Assembly (NCBI GenBank): GCA_037349105.1
Contig: JAYJMM010000087.1
Location: 62,001 to 126,000, forward strand
Source of the DNA: Limnomonas spitsbergensis
Taxonomy: Eukaryota > Chlorophyta > Chlorophyceae > Chlamydomonadales
DNA: 64,000 nucleotides
Reading direction: 5' to 3'
This document shows, one piece after another, positions 1 through 11,500 of this stretch (positions within the stretch are counted from its first letter, which is position 1; every line of letters starts with the position of its first letter). The translations under genes were made by a program, and so were the position numbers. The notes beneath the pieces are model-generated. The model had not been told where the DNA came from and made no database searches. It saw nothing but the letters and a program-made list of their open reading frames with translations.

Positions 1-3000
1 TGGGGAGGACGAGGAGAGGTGAGTGTGCAGAGACAGGGGGGGGGGGGAGGGGGGAGGGGAGGGGCGCGCATCATGCTTGGGGAGGACGAGGAGAGGTGAG
101 TGTGCAGGGACAGGGGGGGGGGGGGGGGAGGGGAGGGGGCGCATCATGCTTGGGGAGGACGAGGAGAGGTGAGTGTGCAGGGACAGGGGGGGGGGGGGGG
201 GAGGGGAGGGGGCGCATCATGCTTGGGGAGGACGAGGAGAGGTGAGTGTGCAGGGACAGGGGGGGGGGGGGGAGGGGAGGGGGCGCATCATGCTTGGGGA
301 GGACGAGGAGAGGTGAGTGTGCAGGGACAGGGGGGGGGGGGGGAGGAGGGGAGGGGGCGCATCATGCTTGGGGAGGACGAGGAGAGGTGAGTGTGCAGGG
401 ACAGGGGGGGGGGGGGGAGGGGAGGGGTGCATCATGCTTGGGGAGGACGAGGAGAGGTGAGTGTGCAGGGACAGGGGGGGGGGGGGGGGGGAGGGGAGGG
501 GAGCGCATTAAGTTTGGGGAGGACGAGGAAAGGTGAGTGAGCAGTGACAGGGGGGACAGGGGGGGGGGGAGGGAGGAGGGAGGAGGCACGCATCAAGCTC
601 AGGGAGGACGAGGAGAGGTGAGTGAGCAGGGACAGGGGGGGAGGAGGGAGGAGGGGAGGGGCGCGCATCAAGCTTGGGGAGGACGAGGAGAGGTGAGTGT
701 GCAGTGACAGGGGGGGGGGGGAGGGGGGAGGGGAGGGGAGCGCATCATGCTTGGGGAGGACGAGGAGAGGTGAGTGTGCAGGGACAGGGGAGGGGGGAGG
801 GGAGGGGCGCGCATCAAGCTTGGGGAGGACGAGGAGAGGTGAGTGTGCAGGGACAGGGGGGGGGGGGAGGGGGGAGGGGAGGGGAGCGCATCATGCTTGG
901 GGAGGACGAGGAGAGGTGAGTGTGCAGGGACAGGGGGGGGGGAGGGGGGAGGGGGCGCATCATGCTTGGGGAGGACGAGGAGAGGTGAGTGTGCAGTGAC
1001 AGGGGGGGGGGGGAGGGGGAAGGGGAGGGGAGCGCATCATGCTTGGGGAGGACGAGGAGAGGTGAGTGTGCAGGGACAGGGGGGGGGGGGGGAGGGGAGG
1101 GGGCGCATCATGCTTGGGGAGGACGAGGAGAGGTGAGTGTGCAGGGACAGGGGGGGGGGGAGGGGGGAGGGGAGGGGCGCGCATCATGCTTGGGGAGGAC
1201 GAGGAGAGGTGAGTGTGCAGGGACAGGGGGGGGGGGGAGGGGGGAGGGGGCGCATCATGCTTGGGGAGGACGAGGAGAGGTGAGTGTGCAGTGACAGGGG
1301 GGGGGGGAGGGGGAAGGGGAGGGGAGCGCATCATGCTTGGGGAGGACGAGGAGAGGTGAGTGTGCAGGGACAGGGGGGGGGGGGAGGGGAGGGGGCGCAT
1401 CATGCTTGGGGAGGACGAGGAGAGGTGAGTGTGCAGGGACAGGGGGGGGGGGAGGGGGGAGGGGAGGGGCGCGCATCATGCTTGGGGAGGACGAGGAGAG
1501 GTGAGTGTGCAGGGACAGGGGGGGGGGGAGGGGGGAGGGGGCGCATCATGCTTGGGGAGGACGAGGAGAGGTGAGTGTGCAGTGACAGGGGGGGGGGGGA
1601 GGGGGAAGGGGAGGGGAGCGCATCATGCTTGGGGAGGACGAGGAGAGGTGAGTGTGCAGGGACAGGGGGGGGGGGGGGAGGGGAGGGGGCGCATCATGCT
1701 TGGGGAGGACGAGGAGAGGTGAGTGTGCAGGGACAGGGGGGGGGGGAGGGGGGAGGGGAGGGGCGCGCATCATGCTTGGGGAGGACGAGGAGAGGTGAGT
1801 GTGCAGGGACAGGGGGGGGGGGAGGGGGGAGGGGGCGCATCATGCTTGGGGAGGACGAGGAGAGGTGAGTGTGCAGGGACAGGGGGGGGGGGAGGGGGAA
1901 GGGGAGGGGAGCGCATCATGCTTGGGGAGGACGAGGAGAGGTGAGTGTGCAGGGACAGGGGGGGGGGGGAGGGGAGGGGAGCGCATCATGCTTGGGGAGG
2001 ACGAGGAGAGGTGAGTGTGCAGAGACAGGGGGGGGGGGAGGGGGGAGGGGAGGGGCGCGCATCATGCTTGGGGAGGACGAGGAGAGGTGAGTGTGCAGGG
2101 ACAGGGGGGGGGGGGGGAGGGGAGGGGGCGCATCATGCTTGGGGAGGACGAGGAGAGGTGAGTGTGCAGGGACAGGGGGGGGGGGGGGGGGGAGGGGAGG
2201 GGGCGCATCATGCTTGGGGAGGACGAGGAGAGGTGAGTGTGCAGGGACAGGGGGGGGGGGGGGAGGGGAGGGGGCGCATCATGCTTGGGGAGGACGAGGA
2301 GAGGTGAGTGTGCAGGGACAGGGGGGGGGGGGGAGGAGGGGAGGGGGCGCATCATGCTTGGGGAGGACGAGGAGAGGTGAGTGTGCAGGGACAGGGGGGG
2401 GGGGGGAGGGGAGGGGTGCATCATGCTTGGGGAGGACGAGGAGAGGTGAGTGTGCAGGGACAGGGGGGGGGGGGGGGGGGGGAGGGGAGGGGAGCGCATT
2501 AAGTTTGGGGAGGACGAGGAAAGGTGAGTGAGCAGTGACAGGGGGACAGGGGGGGGGGGAGGGAGGAGGGAGGAGGCACGCATCAAGCTCAGGGAGGACG
2601 AGGAGAGGTGAGTGAGCAGGGACAGGGGGGGAGGAGGGAGGAGGGGAGGGGCGCGCATCAAGCTTGGGGAGGACGAGGAGAGGTGAGTGTGCAGTGACAG
2701 GGGGGGGGGGGAGGGGGGAGGGGAGGGGAGCGCATCATGCTTGGGGAGGACGAGGAGAGGTGAGTGTGCAGGGACAGGGGAGGGGGGAGGGGAGGGGCGC
2801 GCATCAAGCTTGGGGAGGACGAGGAGAGGTGAGTGTGCAGGGACAGGGGGGGGGGGGAGGGGGGAGGGGAGGGGAGCGCATCATGCTTGGGGAGGACGAG
2901 GAGAGGTGAGTGTGCAGGGACAGGGGGGGGGGGGAGGGGGGAGGGGGCGCATCATGCTTGGGGAGGACGAGGAGAGGTGAGTGTGCAGTGACAGGGGGGG

Positions 3001-5250
3001 GGGGGAGGGGGAAGGGGAGGGGAGCGCATCATGCTTGGGGAGGACGAGGAGAGGTGAGTGTGCAGGGACAGGGGGGGGGGGGGGAGGGGAGGGGGCGCAT
3101 CATGCTTGGGGAGGACGAGGAGAGGTGAGTGTGCAGGGACAGGGGGGGGGGAGGGGGGAGGGGAGGGGCGCGCATCATGCTTGGGGAGGACGAGGAGAGG
3201 TGAGTGTGCAGGGACAGGGGGGGGGGGAGGGGGGAGGGGGCGCATCATGCTTGGGGAGGACGAGGAGAGGTGAGTGTGCAGTGACAGGGGGGGGGGGAGG
3301 GGGAAGGGGAGGGGAGCGCATCATGCTTGGGGAGGACGAGGAGAGGTGAGTGTGCAGGGACAGGGGGGGGGGGGAGGGGAGGGGGCGCATCATGCTTGGG
3401 GAGGACGAGGAGAGGTGAGTGTGCAGGGACAGGGGGGGGGGGAGGGGGGAGGGGAGGGGCGCGCATCATGCTTGGGGAGGACGAGGAGAGGTGAGTGTGC
3501 AGGGACAGGGGGGGGGGGGGAGGGGAGGGGGCGCATCATGCTTGGGGAGGACGAGGAGAGGTGAGTGTGCAGGGACAGGGGGGGGGGGGGGGGAGGGGAG
3601 GGGGCGCATCATGCTTGGGGAGGACGAGGAGAGGTGAGTGTGCAGGGACAGGGGGGGGGGGGGGGAGGGGAGGGGGCGCATCATGCTTGGGGAGGACGAG
3701 GAGAGGTGAGTGTGCAGGGACAGGGGGGGGGGGGGGAGGAGGGGAGGGGGCGCATCATGCTTGGGGAGGACGAGGAGAGGTGAGTGTGCAGGGACAGGGG
3801 GGGGGGGGGGGGGGGGGAGGGGGCGCATCATGCTTGGGGAGGACGAGGAGAGGTGAGTGTGCAGGGACAGGGGGGGGGGGGGGGGGGGGAGGGGAGGGGA
3901 GCGCATTAAGTTTGGGGAGGACGAGGAAAGGTGAGTGAGCAGTGACAGGGGGGACAGGGGGGGGGGGGAGGGAGGAGGGAGGAGGCACGCATCAAGCTCA
4001 GGGAGGACGAGGAGAGGTGAGTGAGCAGGGACAGGGGGGGAGGAGGGAGGAGGGGAGGGGCGCGCATCAAGCTTGGGGAGGACGAGGAGAGGTGAGTGTG
4101 CAGTGACAGGGGGGGGGGGGGAGGGGGGAGGGGAGGGGAGCGCATCATGCTTGGGGAGGACGAGGAGAGGTGAGTGTGCAGGGACAGGGGAGGGGGGAGG
4201 GGAGGGGCGTGCATCAAGCTTGGGGAGGACGAGGAGAGGTGAGTGTGCAGTGACAGGGGGGGGGGGAGGGGGAAGGGGAGGGGAGCGCATCATGCTTGGG
4301 GAGGACGAGGAGAGGTGAGTGTGCAGGGACAGGGGGGGGGGGGAGGGGAGGGGGCGCATCATGCTTGGGGAGGACGAGGAGAGGTGAGTGTGCAGGGACA
4401 GGGGGGGGGGGAGGGGGGAGGGGAGGGGCGCGCATCATGCTTGGGGAGGACGAGGAGAGGTGAGTGTGCAGGGACAGGGGGGGGGGGGGAGGGGAGGGGG
4501 CGCATCATGCTTGGGGAGGACGAGGAGAGGTGAGTGTGCAGGGACAGGGGGGGGGGGGGGGGAGGGGAGGGGGCGCATCATGCTTGGGGAGGACGAGGAG
4601 AGGTGAGTGTGCAGGGACAGGGGGGGGGGGGGGAGGGGAGGGGGCGCATCATGCTTGGGGAGGACGAGGAGAGGTGAGTGTGCAGGGACAGGGGGGGGGG
4701 GGGAGGAGGGGAGGGGGCGCATCATGCTTGGGGAGGACGAGGAGAGGTGAGTGTGCAGGGACAGGGGGGGGGGGGGAGGGGAGGGGGCGCATCATGCTTG
4801 GGGAGGACGAGGAGAGGTGAGTGTGCAGGGACAGGGGGGGGGGGGAGGGGAGGGGGCGCATCATGCTTGGGGAGGACGAGGAGAGGTGAGTGTGCAGGGA
4901 CAGGGGGGGGGGGGAGGGGAGGGGGCGCATCATGCTTGGGGAGGACGAGGAGAGGTGAGTGTGCAGGGACAGGGGGGGGGGGGGGGGGGGGAGGGGAGGG
5001 GAGCGCATTAAGTTTGGGGAGGACGAGGAAAGGTGAGTGTGCAGGGACAGGGGGGACAGGGGGGGGGGGGGGAGGGGGGTTGAGGGAGGAGGCACACATC
5101 AAGCTTGGGGAGGACAAGGAAAGGTGAGTGTGCAGGGACAGGGGGGACAGGGGGGGGGGGGGGGGGGTGAGGGAGGAGGCACACATCAAGCTTGGGGAGG
5201 ACAAGGAAAGGTGCGTGTGCAGGGACAGGGGGGACAGGGGGGGGGAGAGC
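1..5250 (+). repeat. 73-bp G-rich array carrying an exon tail and splice donor
   Basis: There are roughly 70 tandem units. Each is gcgcatcatgcttggggagg, acgaggagag, then gtgagtgtgcagggacag and a run of 8-18 G. The part before gtgagt reads R-I-M/K-L-G-E-D-E-E plus AG and joins W1 in phase, so the unit contains the end of the exon preceding W1 and its donor. G-run length and the last bases before the exon part vary. A diagnostic set of diverged units (gtgagtgagcag) recurs near 530, 2520 and 3930, showing higher-order duplication of about 1,990 and 1,410 bp. The two or three units at the right end are more diverged (aggacaaggaaag). Confidence 0.92.
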
Positions 5251-5437
5251 TAAACCCTAAACCCTAAACCCTTGATCCCTTAAACCCTGAAACCAAAACT
5301 TTTAGGTGCAGAGACTCTGCACCTACAACTAACCCTGGACCTTGAACCCGCAAACCCTGAAACCACAAACCCTGCACCTTCAACAAGCCCTAGACCTTGA
5401 ACCCTTAAACCCTGCAATCCCCCCCCCTCTCATTCAG
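5251..5437 (+). repeat. CCCTAAA-type telomere-like repeats
   Basis: Degenerate copies of CCCTAAA/ACCCTTAA fill the end of the intron before W1, with a pyrimidine tract at the acceptor. Similar patches occur at 5560-5660, 28376-28405, 35185-35460, 41135-41790, 44100-44515, 51270-51640 and 56320-56350. Confidence 0.85.
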
Positions 5438-5528
5438 GATGTCGGTGCTGGCCGTGGAGCTTCACGAGCGTGAGGCGGAGGTGGAGAGGCTCCGTGAGAA
5501 GCTGGCCACTGACCTGGAGCTAGCTCAG
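5438..5528 (+). CDS. Exon W1, coiled-coil gene
   Basis: The acceptor is cccccccctctcattcag and the donor is GTGGGT. The first base completes an Arg codon left as AG by the preceding exon; its tail, ending GAGGAGAG before gtgag, is amplified in the array to the left. The exon reads MSVLAVELHEREAEVERL and on to DLELAQ, clear heptad coiled coil. The ATG right after the acceptor could be mistaken for a start. The phase match with the upstream exon tail argues it is internal. Confidence 0.75.
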
Positions 5529-8500
5529 GTGGGTGCCTTGATATGTGTGGCAGGCCTCTGACCAAAACCGTAAACCCTAAACCGCTGATCCTAAATTGTA
5601 CACCCTGAACCGTAAACCCTAGACCGTAAAGCCTTAACCTTAAAGCCTAAACCCTAAAATCAGAAACTGGTCAAGGGTGCACGTCATGATATTTACTGTG
5701 GCCGGTTTTCGAAGAACAACATGGCTAGCTGCAATTGGATCTCTTACTTGAATCCCGGGGAGGAGCAGAAACGTAGCTGAGAATGTACCGGTAACTGAGA
5801 ATGTAGCTGAAATGTAGCTGAGAATGTGGCTACAACGTAGCTGATAGTGTAGCTGAGAATGTGGCTCTAACGTTGCTGAGAACGTAGCTGAAATGTAGCT
5901 TAGGTCCATCACCTGTTCCTGTGCATGGCCCCCTCTCGACCTAGCGTGCCACCGCGACTGCCGCACCGACGCCACCTCCCCCGCGACGGGCGCAGGGTGT
6001 AGCTGACATGTAGCTGAAATCCTTTATTTTTGTATTTCCACCACCCCGCCCCATGCAACAGCATGCCGCTGTGACTGCTGCCATACAGCATGTCAAGCTG
6101 CTACGACGGGAGGGGGGTGTAGCTGAAATGTAACTAAAATGTAGCTGAAATGTAGCTGCCATTTAGTCGAATCCATAAAGGGTTCCTGTGCCCTCTCCCC
6201 CTTGCGCGGTACCGTGCCGCTGCAACTGCCGCAATGGAGATCGCCGTGTTGGAGGGAGGGGGGTGTAGCTGAAATGTAGCTGAAATGCAGCAAACAACTC
6301 TCTACCGGTATTCCCCCCTCTCCCTCCCGACGCAATGTGCTGCTGCGCGTTCCGCGATGGAGCATGGAGAGCTCCTACCTAGGGAGCTGGGTGTACCTGA
6401 AATGTACCTGACATGTAGCTGAAATGTACCTAATATGTACCTGAATATACCTGAAATGTACCTGACATGTACCTGAAATGTTACTGAAATGTAGCTGAAA
6501 TCTACCAACAAATTCTGTGCCCCGCCCCCCTTCCGCCCCAGCGGTCCGCTGCCACTGCTGCCATGGAGCATGGCGAGCTGCTGCGGAGGGAGCGGGGCCT
6601 GACTGAGCGGGAGGAGGAGCTCAAGCACTGGAAGGACAAGAAGCTGGAGGAGGGCTGGACACAGATCAGGGTGGGTGGGTGTAGCAGAGATAAAAATCAG
6701 AGGAGGGAGCAGGGGGGGGGGGGGGCAGGGCGCAGATTTAGGGGGCGGAGGGGAAGGAGGGGGAGGAGGAGGAGCTCAAGCATTGGAAGGACAATCGGAT
6801 AGAGGAGGGCTGGGCACAGATCAGGGTGGGTGAGTCGGTGGGGGTGGGTGGGTGAGTTTTGCAAAGTGGATTAATTTCAAAATCAGAGGAGGGAGCGGCA
6901 GGGGGGGACTGGGTTCAGGTTTAGGGGGCGGAGGGGAGGAGGAGGAGCTCAAGCATTGGAAGGCAATCTTAATACACAATCATGACACTCAACTGTTCGA
7001 ATTTGCTTGCATGATCAGGCGCACCATCGATATTTTGATTTCATTGATTGACTCGCAGGATCAGGAGCATCGCCTGTCAGAATGGAGCCGGAAGCTGGAG
7101 CACAAGCAGAGGGAACTTGAAGAGGCACTGGTGCGACCCACTCCTGGGATCTAGGATCTAGGATCTAAGATCGGGGAACCCAGGAGCAGGGGGGACTTGA
7201 AGAGGCACTGGTGCGACCCACTCCTGGGATCTCGGATCTAGGATCTAAGATCGGGAAACCCAGGAGCAGGGGGAACTTGAAGAGGCACTGGTGCAACCCA
7301 CTCCTGGGATCTAGGATTTGGGATCTAGGATCTAGGGAAGACTCCCAGCTGAGGCATCGTCAAGTAAAGGGTGACACCTCTGCACTGCTCCCACCCAGGA
7401 TTCTGTGGCCGCCACCTGGCAGCATGTTGCAATGTAGCTGAATTGTAGCTGAAAATGTGTACTACTCTCACCCTGGGTTCTGTTGCTGCCGTGCGGCAGC
7501 AGGCTGCAATCTAGCGGAATCATAGCTGAAATATAGCTGAATTGTAGCTGAAAATGCGTGCTGCTCCCACCCAGGGCTCAGTGGCCGCCACGCGGCAGCA
7601 TGCGGCAGTGTAGCTGAATTGTAGCTGATGAATGCGTCCCTTACCCACCCAGGGTTCAGTGGCCGCCGCACGTCAGCAGGCCGTACGAGACCTGGAGGTG
7701 GAGCGGAGGGACGTTGAGGCAACCCGACGCGAAGTGGAGGCGCGGTCCAGGGCACTCATGGAGAAGGAGCAGAGGCTGGGCAAGGTGTGTGTGTGGGGGG
7801 GTAGTGTGTGTGTGTGGAGGGTAGTGTGTGTGTGTGGGGGGGGGTATTGTCTGTGGTTGTAGCATGAGGGGGGTAGTGTGTGTGTGTGGAGGGGGGGTAT
7901 TGTCTGTGGTGTAGCATGAGGGGGGTAGTGTGTGTGTGTGGAGGGGGGGGTATTGTCTGTGGTGTAGCATGAGGGGGGTAGTGTGTGTGTGTGGAGGGGG
8001 GGGTATTGTCTGTGGTGTAGCATGAGGGGGGTAGTGTGTGTGTGTGGAGGGGGGGTATTGTCTGTGGTGTAGCATGAGGGGGGTAGTGTGTGTGTGTGGG
8101 GGGGGGGTAGTGTGTGTGTGTGGAGGGTAGTGTGTGTGTGTGGAGGGGGGGTATTGTCTGTGGTGTAGCATGAGGGGGGTAGTGTGTGTGTGTGGGGGGG
8201 GGGTATTGTCTGTGGTGTAGCATGAGGGGGGTAGTGTGTGTGTGTGGAGGGGGGGTATTGTCTGTGGTGTAGCATGAGGGGGGTAGTGTGTGTGTGTGGG
8301 GGGGGGGTATTGTCTGTGGTGTAGCATGAGGGGGGTAGTGTGTGTGTGTGGAGGGGGGGTAGTGTGTGTGTGTGGAGGGGGGGTAGTGTGTGTGTGTGGA
8401 GGGGGGGTAGTGTGTGTGTGTGGAGGGGGGGTATTGTCTGTGGTGTAGCATGAGGGGGGTAGTGTGTGTGTGTGGGGGGGGGGTATTGTCTGTGGTGTAG

Positions 8501-11500
8501 CATGAGGGGGGTAGTGTGTGTGTGTGGAGGGGGGGGTATTGTCTGTGGTGTAGCATGAGGGGGGTAGTGTGTGTGTGTGGAGGGGGGGTATTGTCTGTGG
8601 TGTAGCATGAGGGGGGTAGTGTGTGTGTGTGGGGGGGGGGTATTGTCTGTGGTGTAGCATGAGGGGGGTAGTGTGTGTGTGTGGAGGGGGGGTAGTGTGT
8701 GTGTGTGGAGGGGGGGTAGTGTGTGTGTGTGGAGGGGGGGTAGTGTGTGTGTGTGGAGGGGGGGTATTGTCTGTGGTGTAGCATGAGGGGGGTAGTGTGT
8801 GTGTGTGGGGGGGGGGTATTGTCTGTGGTGTAGCATGAGGGGGGTAGTGTGTGTGTGTGGAGGGGGGGTATTGTCTGTGGTGTAGCATGAGGGGGGTAGT
8901 GTGTGTGTGTGGGGGGGGGGTATTGTCTGTGGTGTAGCATGAGGGGGGTAGTGTGTGTGTGTGGAGGGGGGGTAGTGTGTGTGTGTGGAGGGGGGGTAGT
9001 GTGTGTGTGTGGAGGGGGGGTAGTGTGTGTGTGTGGAGGGGGGGTATTGTCTGTGGTGTAGCATGAGGGGGGTAGTGTGTGTGTGTGGGGGGGGGGTATT
9101 GTCTGTGGTGTAGCATGAGGGGGGTAGTGTGTGTGTGTGGAGGGGGGGTAGTGTGTGTGTGTGGAGGGTAGTGTGTGTGTGTGGAGGGGGGGTATTGTCT
9201 GTGGTGTAGCATGAGGGGGGTAGTGTGTGTGTGTGGGGGGGGGGTATTGTCTGTGGTGTAGCATGAGGGGGGTAGTGTGTGTGTGTGGAGGGGGGGGTAT
9301 TGTCTGTGGTGTAGCATGAGGGGGGTAGTGTGTGTGTGTGGAGGGGGGGTATTGTCTGTGGTGTAGCATGAGGGGGGTAGTGTGTGTGTGTGGAGGGTAG
9401 TGTGTGTGTGTGGGGGGGGGTATTGTGTGTGGTGTAGCATGAGGGGGGTAGTGTGTGTGTGTGGAGGGGGGGGTATTGTCTGTGGTGTAGCATGAGGGGG
9501 GTAGTGTGTGTGTGTGGAGGGGGGGTATTGTCTGTGGTGTAGCATGAGGGGGGTAGTGTGTGTGTGTGGGGGGGGGGTATTGTCTGTGGTGTAGCATGAG
9601 GGGGGTAGTGTGTGTGTGTGGAGGGGGGGGTAGTGTGTGTGTGTGGAGGGGGGGTAGTGTGTGTGTGTGGAGGGGGGGTAGTGTGTGTGTGTGGAGGGGG
9701 GGTATTGTCTGTGGTGTAGCATGAGGGGGGTAGTGTGTGTGTGTGGGGGGGGGTATTGTCTGTGGTGTAGCATGAGGGGGGTAGTGTGTGTGTGTGGAGG
9801 GGGGGTAGTGTGTGTGTGTGGAGGGTAGTGTGTGTGTGTGGAGGGGGGGTATTGTCTGTGGTGTAGCATGAGGGGGGTAGTGTGTGTGGTGTGGGGGGGG
9901 GGTATTGTCTGTGGTGTAGCATGAGGGGGGTAGTGTGTGTGTGTGGAGGGGGGGGGGTAGTGTGTGTGTGTGGAGGGTTTAGAGTGTGTGTGTGGAGGGG
10001 GGGTATTGTCTGTGGTGTAGCATGAGGGGGGTAGTGTGTGTGTGTGGTGGGGGGGGGTATTGTCTGTGGTGTAGCATGAGGGGGGTAGTGTGTGTGTCGT
10101 GGAGGGGGGGGGTATTGTCTGTGGTGTAGCATGAGGGGGGTAGTGTGTGTGTGTGGAGGGGGGGTATTGTCTGTGTGTAGCATGAGGGGGGTAGTGTGTG
10201 TGTGTGGGGGGGGGGGTATTGTCTGTGGTGTAGCATGAGGGGGGTAGTGTGTGTGTGTGGAGGGGGGGGTATTGTCTGTGGTGTAGCATGAGGGGGGGTA
10301 GTGTGTGTGTGTGGAGGGGGGGGTATTGTCTGTGGTGTAGCATGAGGGGGGTAGTGTGTGTGTGTGGAGGGGGGTATTGTCTGTGGTGTAGCATGAGGGG
10401 GGTAGTGTGGTGTGGGGGGGGGGGGGGTATTGTCTGTGGTGTAGCATGAGGGGGGTAGTGTGTGTGTGTGGAGGGGGGGTAGTGTGTGTGTGTGGAGGGG
10501 GGGTATTGTCTGTGGTGTAGCATGAGGGGGGTAGTGTGTGTGTGTGGAGGGGGGGTAGTGTGTGTGTGTGGAGGGTAGAGTGTGTGTGTGGAGGGGGGGT
10601 ATTGTCTGTGGTGTAGCATGAGGGGGGTTAGTGTGTGTGTGTGGGGGGGGGGTATTGTCTGTGGTGTAGCATGAGGGGGGTAGTGTGTGTGTGTGGAGGG
10701 GGGGGTATTGTCTGTGGTGTAGCATGAGGGGGGGTAGTGTGTGTGTTGTGGAGGGGGGGTATTGTCTGTGGTGTAGCATGAGGGGGGTAGTGTGTGTGTG
10801 TGGAGGGGGGGTATTGTCTGTGGTGTAGCATGAGGGGGGGTAGTGTGTGTGTGTGGAGGGGGGGTATTGTCTGTGGTGTAGCATGAGGGGGGTAGTGTGT
10901 GTGTGTGGAGGGGGGGTATTGTCTGTGGTGTAGCATGAGGGGGGTAGTGTGTGTGTGTGGAGGGGGGGGGTATTGTCTGTGGTTGTAGCATGAGGGGGGG
11001 TTAGTGGTGTGTGTTGGGGGGGGGTATTGTCTGTGGTGTAGCATGAGGGGGGTAGTGTGTGTGTGTGGAGGGGGGGGTATTGTCTGTGGTGTAGCATGAG
11101 GGGGGTAGTGTGTGTGTGTGGAGGGGGGGTATTGTCTGTGGTGTAGCATGAGGGGGTAGTGTGTGTGTGTGGGGGGGGGGGTATTGTCTGTGGTGTAGCA
11201 TGAGGGGGGTAGTGTGTGTGTGTGGAGGGGGGGGTAGTGTGTGTGTGTGGAGGGGGGGTATTGTCTGTGGTGTAGCATGAGGGGGGTAGTGTGTGTGTGT
11301 GGAGGGGGGGTATTGTCTGTGGTGTAGCATGAGGGGGGTAGTGTGTGTGTGTGGGGGGGGGGGTATTGTCTGTGGTGTAGCATGAGGGGGGTAGTGTGTG
11401 TGTGTGGAGGGGGGGGTATTGTCTGTGGTGTAGCATGAGGGGGGTAGTGTGTGTGTGTGTGGGGGGGGTATTGTCTGTGGTGTAGCATGAGGGGGGTAGT

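Noticed and set aside
100..5267. Many overlapping Gly/Arg/Glu-rich ORFs on both strands
   Set aside because: They are shadows of the 73-bp array. Only the R-I-M-L-G-E-D-E-E segment before the donor has exon character.
7656..10991. Minus-strand ORF of about 1,100 codons rich in His, Thr, Pro and Tyr
   Set aside because: It is the complement of a (GT)n/G-run array with few stops. Several frames are open at once, the composition is non-protein-like and it lies inside an intron of a well-supported plus-strand gene.
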